From an uncultured Eubacteriales bacterium (GTDB taxonomy: Bacteria; Bacillota; Clostridia; Oscillospirales; Oscillospiraceae), in NCBI GenBank assembly GCA_900550165.1, contig URQY01000027.1, positions 1 through 24,948 on the forward strand: a stretch of DNA of 24,948 bases. Reading direction: 5' to 3'. Under the pieces are notes generated by a model. The model saw nothing but the letters and a program-made list of their open reading frames with translations. It ran no database searches and had not been told where the DNA came from. Position numbers and translations under genes: made by a program. Positions 21,643 to 24,948 of the stretch are shown piece by piece. Positions within the stretch are counted from its first letter, which is position 1, and each line of letters opens with the position of its first letter.

Positions 21643-22071
21643 ATGATAAGGCGATATACCGAGCGCGATATCGGCGCAGTGATGCAAATATGGTTGGATA
21701 CGAATATTCAGGCACATTATTTCATATCGCCTGATTACTGGCGCACCAACTGCGGCATGGTGAGAGGAATGCTCCCTCATGCAGAAATATATGTGCATGA
21801 AGATGACAGCACAAAGCAGATCAACGGCTTCATTGGCTTGAACGATAATTACATCGAAGGTATTTTTGTGAAAGAAGCAGACCAATCAAAGGGGATCGGA
21901 AAACAGCTGTTGGATCATGTGAAGAGAGTCAAGCCGACATTAAGTTTGTGCGTTTACCAGAAAAATAAGAAAGCGATTCGATTTTACCTGAGAGAGAAAT
22001 TCAGCATTCGATCTGAAAACGTAGACGACGAGACAGGGGAAAAAGAATTCGTAATGGGATGGGACCGGTAA
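21643..22071 (+). CDS. GNAT family N-acetyltransferase
   Basis: A 142-residue acetyl-CoA-dependent acetyltransferase of the GNAT fold. It shows the N-terminal IRRYTERDIGAVMQIWLDTN, the central strand NYIEGIFVKE, and the acetyl-CoA loop DQSKGIGKQLL (the Q-x-x-G-x-G pattern). A CVYQKNKKAIRFYLREKF segment typical of the YjaB/RimI-like branch follows. The substrate is unknown. GGAGATGATGAA precedes the ATG. Codon use is visibly more A/T-rich than in the neighbouring genes (AAA, ATA and GAA are frequent), so recent acquisition is plausible. A terminator follows, making it a single-gene unit. Confidence 0.92.
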   Translation: MIRRYTERDIGAVMQIWLDTNIQAHYFISPDYWRTNCGMVRGMLPHAEIYVHEDDSTKQINGFIGLNDNYIEGIFVKEADQSKGIGKQLLDHVKRVKPTLSLCVYQKNKKAIRFYLREKFSIRSENVDDETGEKEFVMGWDR

Positions 22072-22096
22072 GTCCCGATTTGTAAGCCCGCGGGCC

Positions 22097-22135
22097 AAAA
22101 AGGAAGAGACGACCAACGGCTGTCTCTTCCTTTTT
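22097..22135 (+). terminator. Terminator after the acetyltransferase gene
   Basis: A long stem (AAAAAGGAAGAGAC against GTCTCTTCCTTTTT) closes on an 11-base loop with T5 at the end. The A/T symmetry lets it serve both strands. A GCCCGCGGGC palindrome (22086-22095) precedes it. Confidence 0.85.
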
Positions 22136-22157
22136 GTCATATCAGAACACGATAAAT

Positions 22158-22245
22158 GCCGCCTTCCGGCGGCCGCGCCGAGTGGTGGGTCACAAGTGTT
22201 TTGCCGAAGGCAAAAAACCTTGGCGCGGGGCGAATTCATTTCGCC
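22158..22245. other. Structured non-coding element, unassigned
   Basis: Contains GCCGCC-TTCC-GGCGGC (22158-22173). Next is an outer helix, CCGCGCC (22173-22179) with GGCGCGG (22222-22228), enclosing TTTTGCC-GAA-GGCAAAA (22199-22215), and then GCGAA/TTCGC (about 22230-22243). This could be a folded RNA or a repeat element; no known family is recognised. It lies downstream of the tRNA on the minus strand. Confidence 0.4.
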
Positions 22246-22299
22246 GAGCATTTCAATCGCCGGAGGGGGAAGTGCCGCTGTGCCAAGCGGAACCCAAAG

Positions 22300-22330
22300 A
22301 AAAAAGCCACGACATCGTCGTGACTTTTTT
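22300..22330 (-). terminator. Terminator of the tRNA gene
   Basis: CACGAC/GTCGTG stem with an ATC loop between A-rich and T-rich flanks. On the minus strand it begins just after the tRNA CCA end and finishes in a T-run. Confidence 0.8.
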
Positions 22331-22333
22331 CTT

Positions 22334-22409
22334 TGGTGGACCTGAAGGGATTCGAACCCACGACCTTACGGATGCGAACCGTACGCTCTCCCAACTGAGC
22401 TACAGGCCC
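22334..22409 (-). tRNA. tRNA-Ala (anticodon CGC)
   Basis: The 76 bases fold as a tRNA: acceptor GGGCCTG/CAGGTCC, D-arm GCTC/GAGC, anticodon stem TACGG/CCGTA with loop TTCGCAT (anticodon CGC), T-loop TTCGAAT, discriminator A and an encoded CCA. The G3-T70 (G3-U70) pair is the alanine identity element and agrees with the anticodon. The T-stem is imperfect (GTGGG against CCCTT: one T-T mismatch and one G-T pair), which may reduce stability. It has its own promoter and terminator on the minus strand. Confidence 0.93.
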
Positions 22410-22440
22410 AAATATGACTGCCGGTCTCCCAGCGCGGATT

Positions 22441-22469
22441 ATCATAACACACTTTTTTCGATTTGTGAA
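22441..22469 (-). promoter_or_regulatory. Promoter of tRNA-Ala
   Basis: On the minus strand, TTCACA (22464-22469) and TATGAT (22441-22446) are 17 bases apart, each 5/6 to consensus. It lies about 30 bases upstream of the tRNA. Confidence 0.7.
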
Positions 22470-22489
22470 GCCCCTTTTTCATTTTTCTG

Positions 22490-22518
22490 TTGATATTTTT
22501 TTGAAAGTATAGTAGAAT
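22490..22518 (+). promoter_or_regulatory. Promoter of SRP RNA
   Basis: TTGATA (22490-22495) and TAGAAT (22513-22518) are exactly 17 bases apart, each 5/6. It is placed right before the SRP RNA and divergent from the tRNA promoter. Confidence 0.75.
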
Positions 22519-22533
22519 ATCATCTGTTCAATC

Positions 22534-22672
22534 ACTCCTCCGCGTACAGCTGCGGGACCGGTCTTGCGCAATGGATACCTGCGAACCATGTCAGGCGGGG
22601 AACCGAGCAGCATTAAGCGGGACCATCCATGTGCCGCAAGGGCGCCGGTCCCGTAGCTGTATGCGAAGGAGT
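22534..22672 (+). ncRNA. ffs: Signal recognition particle RNA (small bacterial type)
   Basis: The RNA targets membrane and secreted proteins with Ffh. The ends pair over a long helix (ACTCCTCCGCGTACAGCT against AGCTGTATGCGAAGGAGT), continuing with GGGACCGG/CCGGTCCC. The apical domain has the conserved Ffh-binding loops TGTCAGG (22589-22595), GGAA and GAGCAGC (22605-22611). At about 140 bases it lacks the Alu domain of the longer Bacillus form. A T-run (22674-22678) directly after the closing helix makes it self-terminating. Position before dnaX matches the classic SRP RNA-dnaX-ybaB order. Confidence 0.93.
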
Positions 22673-22700
22673 ATTTTTATCGAAAAAGGGAGGGCTGCGG

Positions 22701-24434
22701 ATGTATCAGGCGCTTTACCGCAAGTGGCGTCCCAAGACCTTTGCCGACGTGGTCGGCCAGGAGCACATCACCGAGACCTTGCAGCGCCAGGTGGCCGAGG
22801 GGCGGCTGTCGCACGCCTACCTCTTCACCGGCACGCGCGGCACGGGCAAGACGACCTGCGCCAAGATCCTCGCGCGCGCGGTCAACTGCGAGCACCCGGA
22901 AAACGGCAACCCCTGCAACCGCTGCCCGAGCTGTCTCGGCATCGAGAGCGGGCGGCTGCTGGATGTGGTCGAGCTGGACGCGGCGTCCAACAACGGCGTG
23001 GACAGCGTGCGCGCGCTGCGCGACGAGGCCATCTATTCGCCCGCGCAGGTGAAAAAGCGCGTGTATATCGTCGACGAGGTCCATATGCTCTCGACGCCCG
23101 CGTTCAACGCGCTGCTCAAGATCTTAGAGGAGCCGCCCGAGCATCTGATGTTCATTCTGGCGACGACGGAGCTGCACAAGGTGCCCGCGACGATTTTGTC
23201 GCGCTGCCAGCGCTTTGCCTTTCGCCGCATTTTGCCGCAGGATATCGTCTCGCGCCTGAATTACATCGCGGGGCAGGAGCATATCGACCTCAAAGAGGAC
23301 GGCGCGGCGCTGCTTGCCCGCCTGTCCGACGGAGCGCTGCGCGATGCGCTGAGCCTTCTCGACCAGTGCGCCGCCGTGGGCGGCGCGATCGACGCACCCG
23401 CCGTGCTCGACGCGCTGGGACTTGCCGGCAATGTGCAGACCGCGCAGCTCATGGAGCTCATCCTCTCGCGCGACACGCGCGGGGCGCTCGCGCTTCTCGG
23501 TAAGCTCTACGACGGCGGCAAGGATGTCGGCGCGGTGCTCGGCGAGCTCTCGACTCTTGCGCGCGAGCTGCTCATCCGCGCAACGGCGGGCGAGGGCGGC
23601 GAGAGCCTGCTCAGCGGCGCCTATGATGCCGCGACGCTTGCGAGCCTGTGCGGGAAGGGGACGAGCGCGCGCTTTATCCAGCTGTGCACGATCTTACAGG
23701 AGACGGCGGCGCAGCTCCAGTTCAGCGTGAACCGGCGCACGGACGCCGAGCTGTGCATCTTGAAGCTCTGCGACGAGACGCTCTCAGGCGATTTTGCCGC
23801 GCTGAACGCGCGCATCGCGCGTCTGGAGGAGCAGATCGCCGCGGGCGTACAGTTTGCGGCCAGAAACCCTGCGAGCGCGCCTGCGCCCGCCACAGCCCCG
23901 GCAACGGTGTCTGCGCCGCAGGCGGCCCCTGTTCCGAAGGCTGCTCCCGACGCGCCGCAGGCGCCGACGGAGGAGAGCCCCCCGTGGGACGAGCCGCCCC
24001 TGCCCGACGATTACGACGCGCCCCCGCCCTACGGCGAACCGGTTGAGAGCGCACCGAAGACCGTCAGCGCGCCGAAGGCAGAAGAGCCTGCCGCGCCGCT
24101 ATCGGCAGACAGCGCCGGGGACGACGACACGTTCTATCAGCTCATGGAAAGCTACAAAAACCGCCTGACGCCCGATAAGCGCGCCTTCATCGGCACCGCG
24201 CAGGGCGAGGTAAAGGACGGGCTTCTCACCGTCTACTGCACGACGGAGGTGCAGAAGGCGATGCTCGACCAGCAGGTCGTCATCGACGTTTTGCAGGAGG
24301 TCACGTCCCGTGCCGTGGGGCAGGAGATCCGCGTGCGCTTCCTTGTGGGACCTCGTCCCGGCGCGAAAAAGCGCGACAGGATGCAGGACCTTCTGCGTAT
24401 GGGCAGTAAATTCGACAATTTTACAGTAAAATAA
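22701..24434 (+). CDS. dnaX: DNA polymerase III subunit gamma/tau
   Basis: This AAA+ clamp-loader subunit loads the sliding clamp and links it to the polymerase. The 577-residue product begins MYQALYRKWRPKTFADVVGQ, with Walker A GTRGTGKT (44-51), the zinc-binding cysteines 63, 72, 75 and 78, Walker B VYIVDEVHM (121-129) and the arginine-finger SRC motif (167-169). A Pro/Ala-rich acidic linker (about residues 390-480) separates it from the C-terminal tau-like domain. The start at 22701 lies behind GGGAGG and matches the family N-terminus; the longer frame runs into SRP RNA and is rejected. ybaB follows 17 bases later. Confidence 0.97.
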   Translation: MYQALYRKWRPKTFADVVGQEHITETLQRQVAEGRLSHAYLFTGTRGTGKTTCAKILARAVNCEHPENGNPCNRCPSCLGIESGRLLDVVELDAASNNGVDSVRALRDEAIYSPAQVKKRVYIVDEVHMLSTPAFNALLKILEEPPEHLMFILATTELHKVPATILSRCQRFAFRRILPQDIVSRLNYIAGQEHIDLKEDGAALLARLSDGALRDALSLLDQCAAVGGAIDAPAVLDALGLAGNVQTAQLMELILSRDTRGALALLGKLYDGGKDVGAVLGELSTLARELLIRATAGEGGESLLSGAYDAATLASLCGKGTSARFIQLCTILQETAAQLQFSVNRRTDAELCILKLCDETLSGDFAALNARIARLEEQIAAGVQFAARNPASAPAPATAPATVSAPQAAPVPKAAPDAPQAPTEESPPWDEPPLPDDYDAPPPYGEPVESAPKTVSAPKAEEPAAPLSADSAGDDDTFYQLMESYKNRLTPDKRAFIGTAQGEVKDGLLTVYCTTEVQKAMLDQQVVIDVLQEVTSRAVGQEIRVRFLVGPRPGAKKRDRMQDLLRMGSKFDNFTVK

Positions 24435-24451
24435 AAAAGGAGACAACAGTT

Positions 24452-24817
24452 ATGGCAAAGGGTTACAGCGCACGCCGCGGCTTTTCCAACGGCAGCGGCC
24501 AGGCACTCAAGCAGCAGCAGATGCAGCAGCAGATCATGAAGATGCAGGAGGATATGCAGAAGGCGCAGCAGGAGGTCGAGGAAAAGACCTTCTCGGCGAG
24601 CGTCGGCGGCGGCGTCGTCAGCGCCGAGGTGAACGGCAAGAAGGAGGTTACGGGAATCACCATCAAGCCCGAGGCAGTCGACCCCGAGGACGTGGAGATG
24701 CTCCAGGACCTCATCCTCTCTGCCGTGAACGAAGCGCTCCGCCAGGCTGAAGAAGCAATGGACGGCAAGATGAACGCGCTCACCAGCGGCCTCGGCCTCG
24801 GTGGGTTTGGGTTCTGA
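24452..24817 (+). CDS. YbaB/EbfC family nucleoid-associated protein
   Basis: A 121-residue dimeric DNA-binding protein, the usual partner of dnaX and recR. The N-terminal half is a Gln/Met-rich helix (residues 17-45: ALKQQQMQQQIMKMQ and on) that forms tweezer-like coiled coils. The core has SASVGGGVVSAEVNGKKEV, ITIKPEAVDPEDVEML and LILSAVNEALRQAEEAM, and the protein ends in a Gly-rich tail. The first 16 residues are a basic extension. AAAGGAG precedes the ATG. recR is not seen within the remaining 131 bases, which are filled with hairpins instead. Confidence 0.95.
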   Translation: MAKGYSARRGFSNGSGQALKQQQMQQQIMKMQEDMQKAQQEVEEKTFSASVGGGVVSAEVNGKKEVTGITIKPEAVDPEDVEMLQDLILSAVNEALRQAEEAMDGKMNALTSGLGLGGFGF

Positions 24818-24821
24818 TTTT

Positions 24822-24885
24822 CCTTTTTCGGAAAAAGGTGAAAAGACCCCACACCATGTGGGGAAAATCCCTGCACCGTGCAGGG
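24822..24885. repeat. Three consecutive hairpins after ybaB
   Basis: CCTTTTTC-G-GAAAAAGG (24822-24838), CCCCACA-CCA-TGTGGGG (24847-24863) and CCCTGCA-CCG-TGCAGGG (24869-24885) occur in a row. They may act as a stabilising or terminating 3' end for the dnaX-ybaB message, though no long T-tail is present. Confidence 0.6.
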
Positions 24886-24893
24886 ACGCGAAT

Positions 24894-24948
24894 AAAGGGG
24901 GTATTCTCTTTCCGAAGAGAATACCCCCTTTAGATCCCCCAGAGAAAG
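24894..24948. repeat. Dispersed palindromic repeat at the window end
   Basis: A perfect 17-bp stem (arms with AAAGGGGGTATTCTCTT and its complement) closes on a TCCG loop (24894-24931), followed by ATCCCCCAGAGAAAG. The unit plus tail matches the reverse complement of 2699-2751 closely. The repeat likely continues past the window. Confidence 0.85.

Overview
The window looks like chromosomal DNA from a GC-rich, spore-forming member of the Clostridia, probably of the Oscillospiraceae/Ruminococcaceae type. That placement is inferred from gene content: a GPR spore protease next to rpsT, an SRP RNA-dnaX-ybaB block, AGGAGG-type ribosome sites, LrgAB, and a two-subunit glycine decarboxylase. No species can be named from sequence alone.

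Layout. Positions 1-2900: gpr (minus) diverges from rpsT (plus). Then comes an intergenic stretch rich in long palindromes, which holds two very small divergent genes (a 50-residue protein on minus and a 53-residue ribbon-helix-helix protein on plus) with a dyad between them. 2894-4781: a small P-loop protein and glucose-6-phosphate isomerase, both minus. 5036-7447: a polar amino-acid ABC transporter (lipoprotein, permease, ATPase) with a hairpin terminator after the lipoprotein gene. 7438-9734: a DUF3810 membrane metallopeptidase-like protein and an AI-2E-family membrane protein (minus). 9951-10844: a diacylglycerol-kinase-family lipid kinase. 11242-16162: the most interesting operon, encoding an SDR oxidoreductase, divergent GcvPA-like and GcvPB-like subunits and an AcoX/ATP-NAD kinase-like protein. 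It is preceded by a close match to a sigma-54 promoter and a cluster of TGACA boxes, and it lacks gcvT, gcvH and lipoamide dehydrogenase. 16351-17912: proC and an MgtC/SapB-family gene. 18281-19332: lrgA-lrgB behind a near-consensus sigma-A promoter. 19503-20778: a broken hybrid sensor kinase, then a cysteine-rich membrane protein and a comparatively AT-rich GNAT acetyltransferase. 22334-24817: tRNA-Ala(CGC) on minus, then SRP RNA, dnaX and ybaB on plus. The window ends in a run of hairpins of the same repeat family seen at its start and around 1.7-2.8 kb.

How the parts work together. Most of the window is housekeeping: translation, protein targeting, replication, proline synthesis, glycolysis and amino-acid uptake. 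The accessory signals are the sigma-54-type P-protein operon, the decayed kinase, the small RHH module and the dispersed palindromic repeats. The P-protein operon is the best candidate for an undescribed pathway. Its PLP-lysine region is intact, but several motifs normally conserved in glycine decarboxylase are altered, and its SDR partner lacks the usual structural Asn. All family assignments come from reading motifs; no database search was run.
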